Shown: in pieces, positions 1 through 7,476 of the stretch
Layout: each line of letters begins with the position of its first letter
Numbering within the stretch: position 1 is the first letter of the stretch
Notes under the pieces: generated by a model
Told to the model about the DNA's origin: nothing
The model's input: the letters and a program-made list of their open reading frames with translations, nothing else
Database searches by the model: none
Assembly (NCBI GenBank): GCA_002390745.1
Contig: DGQK01000060.1
Span: 10,624-43,557, forward strand
Source: Bacteroidetes bacterium UBA4416
GTDB lineage: Bacteria > Bacteroidota > Bacteroidia > B-17B0 > Aurantibacillaceae
Reading direction: 5' to 3'
DNA length: 32,934 nt
Made by a program: the position numbers and the translations under genes

Positions 1-318
1 GTAGCTGATGGAACTCACGAACAGCTCAATAGTATCCTGGGTGATGGTGTAATTTCCTTTGACCTTCATCCGGCATTCGTTGCCGCAAGGCCCTACGTTG
101 TATGATATGAATTGCTGATCAGCAAAAAACTCAGTGATATATCCATAAGGGTATTTCCGGTTCAGGGTATCAAGCACAATGTCTACAGGCCTGCTGCTGA
201 ATGTAAAGTCTTTAAGTCCGATCACGGTATTGGTGCTCCACCGGCGCGCGGTGAACGTTTCCTGGGCCGAAGAATGCAGGCTGACGGATAAAAGGATAAG
301 GCTTAAAACGGATCTCAT
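1..318 (-). CDS. Exported protein of unknown function, 3' part missing
   Basis: An open frame of 106 codons begins at an ATG (complement of 316-318) and runs off the left edge without a stop. The first 19 residues (MRSVLSLILLSVSLHSSAQ) look like a Sec signal peptide ending in the S-A-Q cleavage context common in Bacteroidota. The mature part contains VGPCGNECRMKVKG, a Cys-Gly-Asn-Glu-Cys motif that could form a disulfide or bind a ligand, followed by alternating hydrophobic residues suggesting beta strands. I recall similar small lipocalin-like hypothetical proteins in Bacteroidota but cannot assign a function. It starts only 10 nt after the stop of the small CPPCG-ending gene, so it is probably the third gene of a minus-strand operon. 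Confidence 0.75.
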   Translation of the reverse strand, partial: MRSVLSLILLSVSLHSSAQETFTARRWSTNTVIGLKDFTFSSRPVDIVLDTLNRKYPYGYITEFFADQQFISYNVGPCGNECRMKVKGNYTITQDTIELFVSSISY

Positions 319-328
319 GTTGGTGATA

Positions 329-556
329 TTATCCCATGCCGCAAGGTGGGCAGTAATAGTGGTCAGGGTTTTTGTTGATGGGTTTCACAGAATCTTTCGC
401 AAGCACCGGTTTCTCTTTTTTCGGTTTTGCTGTTTGCGTTGCCTTTGCGCTTTTGCCTGTTTGCTTCGCAGGCTTTGTGTCCTGTGTCTTGCTTTGGGCG
501 TTGGTATGCAGGGAGCCTGCCAGTAATGCGCTTAAAGTCAGTACGGAGATTTTCAT
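329..556 (-). CDS. Small exported Lys/Thr-rich protein ending in YYCPPCGMG
   Basis: A 75-residue protein with an N-terminal signal peptide (MKISVLTLSALLAGSLHTNAQ), a low-complexity middle rich in Lys, Thr, Ala and Pro, and an extreme C-terminus YYCPPCGMG. The only two cysteines form a CPxCG half-zinc-knuckle or thioredoxin-like CxxC within the last eight residues. It has the same length and architecture as the next gene upstream (579-806), so the two are tandem paralogs: both follow MKxSxxTLxALLA at the start and YCPxCGxG at the end. The gap to that gene is 22 nt, and the gap to the CGNEC protein downstream is 10 nt, consistent with one transcript. Family unknown. A metal-binding, redox or surface-exposed role is inference only. 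Confidence 0.75.
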   Translation of the reverse strand: MKISVLTLSALLAGSLHTNAQSKTQDTKPAKQTGKSAKATQTAKPKKEKPVLAKDSVKPINKNPDHYYCPPCGMG

Positions 557-578
557 AGCTTGTGTTTTGATAAGTGTT

Positions 579-806
579 TCAGCCTCTGCCGCAGGCAGGG
601 CAGTAGGGGCGTTTCTTTTCTTTAGTTGTGGTGTTCTCCGTTTTTACCGGAGTCTGGGAATGGTGGTGCTTTTCGGTGATTTGCGCGGACGGTGTTTTGT
701 GTTTCCTGACAGTGTCTGCGTGCAGGCTGTTTTTATAAGCTGTTTGAGCCTGTGTGGCAGAAGCACTTGCCAATAAGGCTCCTAAGGTGAAGGTTGAGAG
801 TTTCAT
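579..806 (-). CDS. Small exported His/Lys/Thr-rich protein ending in PYCPACGRG
   Basis: A 75-residue protein read from ATG at 806 (MKLSTFTLGALLASASATQAQ). A longer frame back to 884 exists, but it would put 26 non-signal residues in front of an ideal signal peptide and run into the terminator at 871-908, so 806 is preferred. The mature part is hydrophilic with a HHH patch (EKHHHSQT) and ends PYCPACGRG. Signal peptide, length and CPxCGxG tail match the neighbour at 329-556, marking a tandem duplication. A weak -7-like element (TATGTTTA, complement of 858-865) could start the transcript. Its function is not recognised; the His patch plus CxxC could suggest metal binding, which is inference. Confidence 0.7.
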   Translation of the reverse strand: MKLSTFTLGALLASASATQAQTAYKNSLHADTVRKHKTPSAQITEKHHHSQTPVKTENTTTKEKKRPYCPACGRG

Positions 807-870
807 GGTCTTTGCGTTGAATTCCGGCATTAGGATGCAGGCCATGCATTCTTTCCATAAACATAAGCAT

Positions 871-908
871 AAAAAAAGCGTCACGATTTATCATGACGCT
901 TTTTTTTA
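871..908 (-). terminator. Intrinsic terminator downstream of rny (likely bidirectional)
   Basis: A perfect 7-bp stem AGCGTCA (877-883) / TGACGCT (894-900) with a 10-nt loop is flanked by seven A residues on the left and eight T residues on the right. On the minus strand it lies about 15 nt after the rny stop codon and is followed by a U-run. The A-run also makes it terminator-like on the plus strand. It isolates rny from the small exported genes. Confidence 0.85.
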
Positions 909-922
909 ATGAGATGGATGGC

Positions 923-2473
923 TTATTTCGCGTAAGCCGTAGCCCGCACTTCGCGGATCACCGTTACTTTTACCTGTCCCGGATAAGTCATTTCCGTTTG
1001 GATCTTTTGTGAGATATCGAAGGCCAGTTGTTCCGATTGTTTGTCATCTACTTTATCGGCCGATACCAGTACACGGACTTCCCTGCCTGCCTGGATTGCG
1101 TATGTTTTCTCTACGCCGTTGTATCCTAAGGCCAGGGCTTCCAGGTCTTTCAGACGTTTCATGTATTGTTCGGCCACCTCGCGGCGTGCTCCCGGTCTTG
1201 CACCGCTGATGGCGTCGCATACCTGGATGATCGGGGCATATAAGGTCGTCATTTCGATCTCGTCGTGGTGAGCGCCGATCGCATTGCAAACCTCCGGTTT
1301 CTCTTTGTATTTTTCGGCAAGCTTCATCCCCAGGATAGCGTGTGGTAATTCAGGCTCTTCGTCAGGCACTTTGCCGATATCGTGTAATAAGCCTGCACGT
1401 TTGGCAATTTTAGGGTTGAGGCCCATTTCGCTGGCCATGATGGCACAAAGGTTGGCTACCTCGCGGCTGTGCTGTAACAGGTTTTGTCCGTAAGAAGAAC
1501 GGTATTTCATACGCCCCACCATGCGGATAAGCTCCGGGTGCAGGCCATGGATGCCCAGGTCGATGCAGGTCCGTTTTCCGGTCTCTACGATCTCCTCGTC
1601 GATCATTTTTTTGGTTTTTTCCACCACTTCCTCAATACGAGCCGGGTGGATCCTTCCATCCGTCACCAGCTGGTGAAGGGATAAGCGGCAGATCTCACGG
1701 CGGATAGAATCGAAGCAGGATAAGGTAATAGCATCCGGCGTGTCGTCAACAATGATCTCTACGCCCGTAGCAGCTTCCAGCGCGCGGATGTTCCTGCCTT
1801 CGCGGCCAATGATGCGCCCTTTGATCTCGTCGCTTTCGATGTGAAAAACACTTACCGAGTTTTCAATGGCTGTTTCCGTTGCCAGTCGCTGGATAGATTG
1901 CACGATGATCTTCTTCGCTTCCTTGTTGGCATTGATCTTTGCCTCGTCCATCGTGTCCTTGATAAAGGCCATCGCCTCAGTCTTAGCTTCGGCTTTTACG
2001 CTTTCTATCAGCTGGGCTTTGGCTTCCTCGGCGCTCAGGCCTGATACCTTTTCCAGCATTTCCACCTGCTTGCGGTGCGATTTGTCGATCTCTTCGGTTT
2101 TCTTTTTGTAAAGCTCCACCTGGTTGTTCAGGTTGTTTTTCTGGTTTTCAAGATCTTTATCCTTTTTCGCCAGGTCTTCTACTTTCTTGGCCAGTTCCGC
2201 ATCTTTTTGCTTGGCTTTGTTTTCCAGCTGCGTCAGCTGCTGGTTGCGTTCGTTCACCGATTTGTCATGCTCGGCTTTCAGTTGCAGGAATTTCTCTTTG
2301 GCCTGCAGCATCTTTTGCTGTTTCAGCTCTTCGGCTTTCAGCTCAGCCTGCTTGATCAGGTTCTCCTTTTCGAGGACGCTCGATTTGTTAAGCCTCGAAT
2401 TGGCCATGACAAAACCGGCAATAACGCCACCGATCAGGGCCACTACAATGAATATAATAGATAAAATAGTCAT
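923..2473 (-). CDS. rny: Ribonuclease Y
   Basis: RNase Y is a membrane-anchored endoribonuclease that initiates mRNA decay. The 516-residue product has the full family layout and length: an N-terminal transmembrane helix (about residues 4-24), a long charged coiled coil (about 30-200), a KH RNA-binding domain (about 206-270, with GREG at 223-226 in GRIIGREGRN) and an HD phosphohydrolase domain whose metal-binding His-Asp is H364-D365 in LLHDIGKV. The C-terminus ends in the beta-strand-rich portion typical of the family (GQVKVTVIRE). It lies downstream of zapA, a gene order I recall from many Bacteroidota, but a strong terminator at 2551-2595 separates them, so it probably has its own promoter within 2474-2550. 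I could not find a good -7 match there. Confidence 0.97.
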   Translation of the reverse strand: MTILSIIFIVVALIGGVIAGFVMANSRLNKSSVLEKENLIKQAELKAEELKQQKMLQAKEKFLQLKAEHDKSVNERNQQLTQLENKAKQKDAELAKKVEDLAKKDKDLENQKNNLNNQVELYKKKTEEIDKSHRKQVEMLEKVSGLSAEEAKAQLIESVKAEAKTEAMAFIKDTMDEAKINANKEAKKIIVQSIQRLATETAIENSVSVFHIESDEIKGRIIGREGRNIRALEAATGVEIIVDDTPDAITLSCFDSIRREICRLSLHQLVTDGRIHPARIEEVVEKTKKMIDEEIVETGKRTCIDLGIHGLHPELIRMVGRMKYRSSYGQNLLQHSREVANLCAIMASEMGLNPKIAKRAGLLHDIGKVPDEEPELPHAILGMKLAEKYKEKPEVCNAIGAHHDEIEMTTLYAPIIQVCDAISGARPGARREVAEQYMKRLKDLEALALGYNGVEKTYAIQAGREVRVLVSADKVDDKQSEQLAFDISQKIQTEMTYPGQVKVTVIREVRATAYAK

Positions 2474-2550
2474 ATAATTATGTTTTGCCGCGCATGGTTT
2501 ATATTACTGTATGACCTTTACCCGGGGCGGCTATCCGGGCAGCGATCAAT

Positions 2551-2595
2551 AAAAAACGCACAAAACGGTCTGACTGGTCAAACTGCCTGTGCGTT
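2551..2595 (-). terminator. Intrinsic terminator downstream of zapA
   Basis: On the minus strand an outer 8-bp stem (AACGCACA / TGTGCGTT, positions 2588-2595 and 2555-2562) encloses a second partly wobble-paired hairpin (GTTTGAC / GTCAGAC) and is followed by a run of six T. It begins about 35 nt after the zapA stop. It probably ends the coiled-coil/zapA transcript before rny. A small structured RNA ending here is possible but not otherwise supported. Confidence 0.75.
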
Positions 2596-2630
2596 AATAG
2601 GGGTCTTAATCTAAGTAAAGACTGAATATA

Positions 2631-2939
2631 TTACTCTTCTGTTTCCTTGATGTCCGACTGATGTTTGACAAGCATTTGCTCCACATCGGCCAACACATGT
2701 TTTAGAGTGCTTAGCTCTTTTTCAGCGGTTTGTTTTTCCTTTTGCAACTCAGATACCAGTTGCAGGGCTACCATCGCTAAAATATCTTTTTTATCTTTTA
2801 CTCCGTAAGTTCTTTCAAACTCCGAAATTTTACGATTTATAAGTTCTACTGCCTGTTTAACGTTGCGTTCATCTTCACTTTTGACTTTCAGCGGATAAAG
2901 TCCGCCGGCAATTTCAACTTTAACACTTACATCGCTCAT
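2631..2939 (-). CDS. zapA: Cell division protein ZapA
   Basis: A 102-residue protein matching ZapA in size and pattern: an N-terminal beta-rich part (VSVKVEIAGGLYPLKVKSEDE), the conserved middle (VKQAVELINRKISEFERTYGVKDKKDILAMVALQL) and a C-terminal coiled coil. ZapA binds FtsZ and cross-links protofilaments at the Z-ring in the cytoplasm. It starts 20 nt after the stop of the 781-residue coiled-coil gene, so the two are very likely co-transcribed and may act together. A terminator follows at 2551-2595. Confidence 0.93.
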   Translation of the reverse strand: MSDVSVKVEIAGGLYPLKVKSEDERNVKQAVELINRKISEFERTYGVKDKKDILAMVALQLVSELQKEKQTAEKELSTLKHVLADVEQMLVKHQSDIKETEE

Positions 2940-2959
2940 TAAACAAAGCTAATTTTCAT

Positions 2960-5305
2960 TTAAGCACTCAACAGAGCTATACATTTATCAATTTCACGCA
3001 CCAACTCATTAATCTGTTTTTTCATACCGGCTTTTTCCGAGCCTGTACTAACTGAACTATTGGCTAAGATAACATTTCTCCGGTGATTATCCAATTCTTT
3101 TGTGTCAATATTCTGACTTTCAACGTATTGGGAAATATTGCCAACAGTTTCTGTCATTTTTAACAATTGGTTCGCCATCTCCTCTTTTTCGTTCAGCAGG
3201 CTCAGTCGCTCATCGCTGAGAAGGTCTATTTGCTTGAACAGGCGGTCGATGAAGGCTTCCTGCTCCTCCGTTTTGGCCTGTGACCTTAAGCTGGCAATCT
3301 CCTCTTCGTAAGAAGAAAGCGTTGTATTAAGGTTCGAGATCTCATGGTTGAGTGAAGCCACCGTTTCTCCGATCACCCCCAGCTGTTGTTCCAGGCTTTC
3401 CTTCTGGGTCATCAGGCCCTGGTATTCCTCGCGCAGCTGTTGCAGTTCCTCACCCGAATTTTGGGAAGAGCTCAGGTCGTTGCGTAAATGCTCAACCTCT
3501 GCTTTCACCAGGTCAAGCTCTGCCTGCAAGGCCGTATTATTCGCCGTCAGGGCAGTGATCTCAAAATTTTTGGCATTCAGGGTTTCTTTCAGATCTTCCA
3601 CACGGCCTTCGGATACCGCTTTCAGCTCGGTTAATTCGGTGTTAACTAATGCCAGTTGCTGTTCGGTAACTTCCAGCTTGTCGGCAATGCCATCGATCTC
3701 GGAGATCAGGGATGAATTTTCTGCCAGGAGCTTGGCAAATTCGACCTCTTTTGTTTCGAGTGCTTTGGCGTGGCTGCCCGATAGATCATTAAGCAGCAGG
3801 TCGAAATTGGATTTCTCCGTTTCGAGCGTTGAGCGTAGTCCATTAAGCTCTTCCTGCAAAGACGTATGGGCTTCCGTTAACGCGTTGTATTCGGAGCTTT
3901 GCAGGTTGAGGGCGGTGTTGAGGCTGGAAATAACACCTTCTTTTGCCAGAATGCCTGATTCCAGCTCCGATATTTTGGAGTTCAGCAGAACGATCTGTTC
4001 ATCCAGGCTCGACAGCTGGTTGTTTTTATAACGCTCAAATTCTGAAGACAGGGCCTCGTAGCTTTCGGTTTGTGCAGAAAGCTCAGCCGTTTTTTCGCTG
4101 AGCCTGGAGTTCAGTTCCCCGATTTGTGTGCTTTGGGAGCTGAGGGTCGTTTCCATCTCCCCGATGCTTGATTTCAGGGCTTCGTTCTCTTCAGATAAGC
4201 TATGCAGGTCGTCGGACAGCTTAGAGTTCTGCGAGGTAGAGTGGATCACGGCGTTGGAAAGCTTCTCGTCGTATTCGGCGATCAGCTGGTTGGTGAGGCT
4301 TACCGATTCGTTCTGGATCGCTGAAAGCTTATTCTCGAAAGACGTTTTCAGCTCATTTTCTTTCTCGAGGAAAGAGCTGGTAACCGATTCGATCGTCGCG
4401 TTCAGGTTGTGTTCGTGCTCTTCCTGTTTGCTGATGAGCTGAGCGTTGAGCTCATTGATCTGTAACTCGTAGCCCGCGATCAGCGTTTCCTTTTCGCCGG
4501 CGAAGCTTTCCGATAAGCTGCTTACCTGGTTTTCGTGAGAAGCCAGTAATTCCAATTTCTCAGCATTCCATTGATAGGTCAGTCCGCTGATCTTTAATTC
4601 GTATTCGTTGGTGATCGCAGCAATCGCGTCTTCGCTGGTTGTGGATAAAGAGGACACGCGGCTTTCAGCTTCCTGTTTCAGGCTTTCGAGCTGCTGTTCG
4701 TAATTGGCCCTTAATTCGCTGATCTTATTCTCGTAGGAAGAAACCGTTTCTGCATGCGATGCTTCGTGGCTTTGGCTGAGCTCGCTGATCTTATGCTCCA
4801 GCTCGGAACGGAGGCCGCTTTGCTGGTAGGAAGCGCTTGTCTTTAATTCATTGAGCTGGGATTCGTAGGTTTCCCTTAATGCAGAAATATCAGATTGGGA
4901 GGCAGATTGCAGCTCGCTCATCTGCTGCTCGTAATCGGAAGAAATAGAGGCCAGCTGCGCATTCAGTTCTTCTGTTTTCAGAAGCAGCGCATCGATCTCG
5001 TCCTGTTTTTCCTGGAGCTGTTCGCGGATGGTATTGCGCAATTCCTTAAAAGAGCTGACTTCGCTCTTCAGGTTGCTGTTGTCACGCTCCATCACCATAA
5101 GCTTCGTATTCAACACGTCAATCGAAACCTGCAGACGTTTACAGTCTTCGTCGCGCTCGATGAGCTGATTGCGATAATCGCTTAAGGACCGTTTAATTAC
5201 ATTGTATTCCTTGCGTAGCGCTACGTCGCTATCAAGGACCTGCTGTAATTCCGATTTGATGTTTTCTACATTCATGTGCTCGATATTATTGTTTTTATTG
5301 GCCAT
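2960..5305 (-). CDS. Giant coiled-coil protein upstream of zapA (candidate ZapA partner)
   Basis: A 781-residue, almost wholly alpha-helical, Glu/Ser/Leu/Gln-rich cytoplasmic protein with no signal peptide and no membrane segment. Residues 125-350 carry a degenerate repeat with consensus Y-E-x-x-[LI]-[SN]-x-L whose spacing is always a multiple of 11 residues (Y125, Y147, L169, Y191, Y202, Y235, H257, Y279, F323, Y345). Such hendecad periodicity typically makes a straight or slightly right-handed coiled coil. The tail (KKQINELVREIDKCIALLSA) resembles the end of the short (~100 residue) coiled-coil protein that I recall next to zapA in many Bacteroidota. This one therefore looks like a much enlarged version of a ZapB-like partner. 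A structural role at the division site is inference. SMC/myosin-like database hits would be expected from coiled coil alone. Confidence 0.9.
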   Translation of the reverse strand: MANKNNNIEHMNVENIKSELQQVLDSDVALRKEYNVIKRSLSDYRNQLIERDEDCKRLQVSIDVLNTKLMVMERDNSNLKSEVSSFKELRNTIREQLQEKQDEIDALLLKTEELNAQLASISSDYEQQMSELQSASQSDISALRETYESQLNELKTSASYQQSGLRSELEHKISELSQSHEASHAETVSSYENKISELRANYEQQLESLKQEAESRVSSLSTTSEDAIAAITNEYELKISGLTYQWNAEKLELLASHENQVSSLSESFAGEKETLIAGYELQINELNAQLISKQEEHEHNLNATIESVTSSFLEKENELKTSFENKLSAIQNESVSLTNQLIAEYDEKLSNAVIHSTSQNSKLSDDLHSLSEENEALKSSIGEMETTLSSQSTQIGELNSRLSEKTAELSAQTESYEALSSEFERYKNNQLSSLDEQIVLLNSKISELESGILAKEGVISSLNTALNLQSSEYNALTEAHTSLQEELNGLRSTLETEKSNFDLLLNDLSGSHAKALETKEVEFAKLLAENSSLISEIDGIADKLEVTEQQLALVNTELTELKAVSEGRVEDLKETLNAKNFEITALTANNTALQAELDLVKAEVEHLRNDLSSSQNSGEELQQLREEYQGLMTQKESLEQQLGVIGETVASLNHEISNLNTTLSSYEEEIASLRSQAKTEEQEAFIDRLFKQIDLLSDERLSLLNEKEEMANQLLKMTETVGNISQYVESQNIDTKELDNHRRNVILANSSVSTGSEKAGMKKQINELVREIDKCIALLSA
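4240..4933 (-). repeat. Hendecad (11-residue) coding repeats in the coiled-coil protein
   Basis: This stretch encodes residues about 125-355. Ten copies of an aromatic/His/Leu-E-x-[QK]-[LIV]-[SN]-x-[LI]-like anchor are spaced 22, 22, 22, 11, 33, 22, 22, 44 and 22 residues apart. The nucleotide copies have diverged, so this is a protein-level rather than a recent DNA-level repeat. Confidence 0.8.
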
Positions 5306-5483
5306 ATGGCATAGTCAGTTTATCATTTTTGCGTTGTGATTGGATAAACATGACTATTTCATTGCAATAAACAGTTTGTTGTTGGTTAAAAGTAGAGTAT
5401 AGATAAACGTGTTTTACTCAGTTACTTAACTTTACATCAACAGCACTGTGTTAATTAAGTTACACAGGGTTAATACATCCATA

Positions 5484-7145
5484 ATGCAAAAATTCAGAGT
5501 GCTTCTTTCCGTTTTTTTCAGTGTTCCTGTTCTTTCGTTTGCGCAATCAGGTGCTTTGGACTTTATCTTCCCGATCGACAGAAGCCCTGTGATAACGGGC
5601 AATTACGCGGAATTAAGGCCGAATCATTTTCATGCAGGGCTCGATTTCAGCACCGATCCTGTGGCGAACCTTCCCATCAGATCCGTAGCTGACGGCTATG
5701 TCAGCCGCATCAAGATCAGCAGTGGCGGCTATGGACGCGTGCTCTATATTACCCATCCTAACGGTTACGTCACTGTGTATGCCCACCAAAAAAAGTACGC
5801 AGGCAGGATCGCTGCTTATACCAGGCAAAAGCAGCTCGAACAACAAAAGAACGAGATCGAGTTGTTTCCCGCACCCGGCGAGCTGCCTGTAAAAAAAGGC
5901 GAGGTGATAGGCTATACGGGCAACACCGGGAGCTCTACCGGACCGCATCTGCACTTCGAGATCAGGGAAGAAAAGTCGGAGATCCCTTTGAATCCACTTC
6001 TCTTTTACGACGTGAAGGACGATGTGAAGCCGGTGATCACTCATGTGGCTATCTACAATACAGCCGACAGCAATGCGGTCGTTCTCCAGAAAAGTGCAGC
6101 ATACGATGCAAAGCTCAGTCGCCTGAACCTCCCGGGCAATACCTTTGTGCTGCCGCAGAATACCTTTGCACTGGCCTTCGCCGGTTACGACCTCACCAAT
6201 GGCACCACCAACAGGAACAATATCTACGAAGCGAAGATCGAACTTGATGGGAAGCTCATCTATCACCACCAGCTTAACAACATCAGCTTCGACCAGGCGC
6301 GTTATGTTAATGTGTTCAGCGAAAAAAGCGGCTCCACCAAATTGCAGAAATGTTTTACGCCGGCTTGTTACGATGTTCCTATCTATAAAACGCTGGTCAA
6401 TGGCGGAAAGATAGAACTGAAGGACACGCTGCCTCATGTCGTGGAGTTGAGCGTGTCCGATGAAAAAGGGAATCTCAACAATCTGGTGTTCTACGTGAAA
6501 GCCAGCCGGATAAGCGGTTATTCCACCCAGGGCCTCAAGCCAAATGCCTTCTGCCAGAAAGATTTTTCCCTGAAGCAATCCGACGTTGAGCTTTTCGTCC
6601 CTAAAGGCGCCCTGGCCAATCCCACGCTCCTGTTCCGGCGAACCTACATCAAAGCGCCTGCTGACGGTAGCATCGATATCGGCAATAAGAATGAAAAACT
6701 TTTAAAAGCGTATCGCCTGGCTTTGAAAGTAAAAGAACCCCTGACCGGAAAAGAAAAGAAGCTGGTGATGCTGGTGAATGGCGACGCGCAGGCATCGGTT
6801 TATGATAATGGCTGGCTTCGGGCAGAGCCGAAAGCTTTCGGGAACTTCAATTATGCTTATGATACAGTTGCACCTGCAATTACTTATGGCTATCATAAAA
6901 CAAAACCGGCGCTGATAAAAGGTTACCGTAACCTTGCCTTTAAAGTAAGCGATGCGCTGAGCGGCATAGGCGAGTATAACCTTTATATAAATAATACCTG
7001 GCAGATCGCGGAATACGACGCCAAATCATCTACTATCTTTTGCTATTTCGACGAGAGCACGCCCTCAGGCAATATCAGCATCCGGTTGGAAGTAAGCGAC
7101 AAGGTGGGGAACAAAGCCAGCTTCGACTGGAATACGGTGAGGTAG
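5484..7145 (+). CDS. Secreted M23-family zinc metallopeptidase
   Basis: A 553-residue protein from ATG 5484. The frame extends to 5448, but the later ATG directly precedes the signal peptide (MQKFRVLLSVFFSVPVLSFAQ). An M23/LytM peptidase domain lies at about residues 40-175 with all ligands intact: HxxxD (H50, D54 in NHFHAGLDF) and HxH (H154, H156 in GPHLHFEIR), plus H100 in TVYAHQ. An insertion of about 35 residues separates the two motif halves. M23 enzymes cut peptide cross-links in peptidoglycan, so a periplasmic role in wall growth or separation is likely. The remaining ~370 residues look like beta-sandwich modules. It is divergent from the coiled-coil/zapA operon across 178 nt and convergent with the TPR gene, with only 3 nt between the stops. 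Confidence 0.92.
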   Translation: MQKFRVLLSVFFSVPVLSFAQSGALDFIFPIDRSPVITGNYAELRPNHFHAGLDFSTDPVANLPIRSVADGYVSRIKISSGGYGRVLYITHPNGYVTVYAHQKKYAGRIAAYTRQKQLEQQKNEIELFPAPGELPVKKGEVIGYTGNTGSSTGPHLHFEIREEKSEIPLNPLLFYDVKDDVKPVITHVAIYNTADSNAVVLQKSAAYDAKLSRLNLPGNTFVLPQNTFALAFAGYDLTNGTTNRNNIYEAKIELDGKLIYHHQLNNISFDQARYVNVFSEKSGSTKLQKCFTPACYDVPIYKTLVNGGKIELKDTLPHVVELSVSDEKGNLNNLVFYVKASRISGYSTQGLKPNAFCQKDFSLKQSDVELFVPKGALANPTLLFRRTYIKAPADGSIDIGNKNEKLLKAYRLALKVKEPLTGKEKKLVMLVNGDAQASVYDNGWLRAEPKAFGNFNYAYDTVAPAITYGYHKTKPALIKGYRNLAFKVSDALSGIGEYNLYINNTWQIAEYDAKSSTIFCYFDESTPSGNISIRLEVSDKVGNKASFDWNTVR

Positions 7146-7148
7146 CGC

Positions 7149-7472
7149 TTACTCGTCTTCCAGCATCCAGATGGCTTCGCTGAGCTCGCCCTGTGCCTTA
7201 GTGTTGTTTTGCGATCTTGCAAGCTCCAGGCCTTGTTTGTAAAAGCCAAGCGCTTTTGCGGTATCGCCGAGCTTTTCCCAGGTTTGCCCTAGCTTGTAGA
7301 AGCAGGGCAGGTAGGCCGGATCGATGCTTAAGGTTTTTTGAAGCTGCGCCTCGGCCAGCTCAAAGTCGCTGGTGGCAAGGTGCTCCATCGCCAGGGCATA
7401 GTTCAGGAATACGTCATTGGGCTCTTTCAACAACATATCGAAGATCATGTCTTTCCTCGGAAGCCGTTCCAT
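7149..7472 (-). CDS. Small tetratricopeptide-repeat protein
   Basis: A 107-residue cytoplasmic protein made of about two and a half TPR helix pairs: NDVFLNYALAMEHLATSDFELAEAQL, then IDPAYLPCFYKLGQTWEKLGDTAKALGFYKQGLELA, with the usual small and aromatic TPR positions (A..Y/G..A). I chose ATG 7472, just after the pheS stop (7477-7479). An ATG at 7490 overlapping the end of pheS by 14 nt is possible and would give 113 residues. TPRs are protein-protein interaction scaffolds. The partner is unknown, and co-transcription with pheS is likely from the spacing. Confidence 0.85.
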   Translation of the reverse strand: MERLPRKDMIFDMLLKEPNDVFLNYALAMEHLATSDFELAEAQLQKTLSIDPAYLPCFYKLGQTWEKLGDTAKALGFYKQGLELARSQNNTKAQGELSEAIWMLEDE

Positions 7473-7476
7473 GGTG

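Noticed and set aside
807..884. 26-residue extension of the CPACG peptide gene
   Set aside because: It would hide the signal peptide and start within the rny terminator. ATG 806 gives a paralog-length protein.
2474..2630. Possible 6S RNA (ssrS) next to zapA
   Set aside because: 6S RNA adjoins zapA in some proteobacteria, but here I see only a terminator hairpin and no long bulged stem with an open central bubble. The gap is only 157 nt.
5613..6578. 321-codon antisense frame inside the M23 peptidase gene
   Set aside because: The plus-strand frame has intact catalytic motifs. The antisense product has no recognisable motif and looks like a codon-bias shadow.
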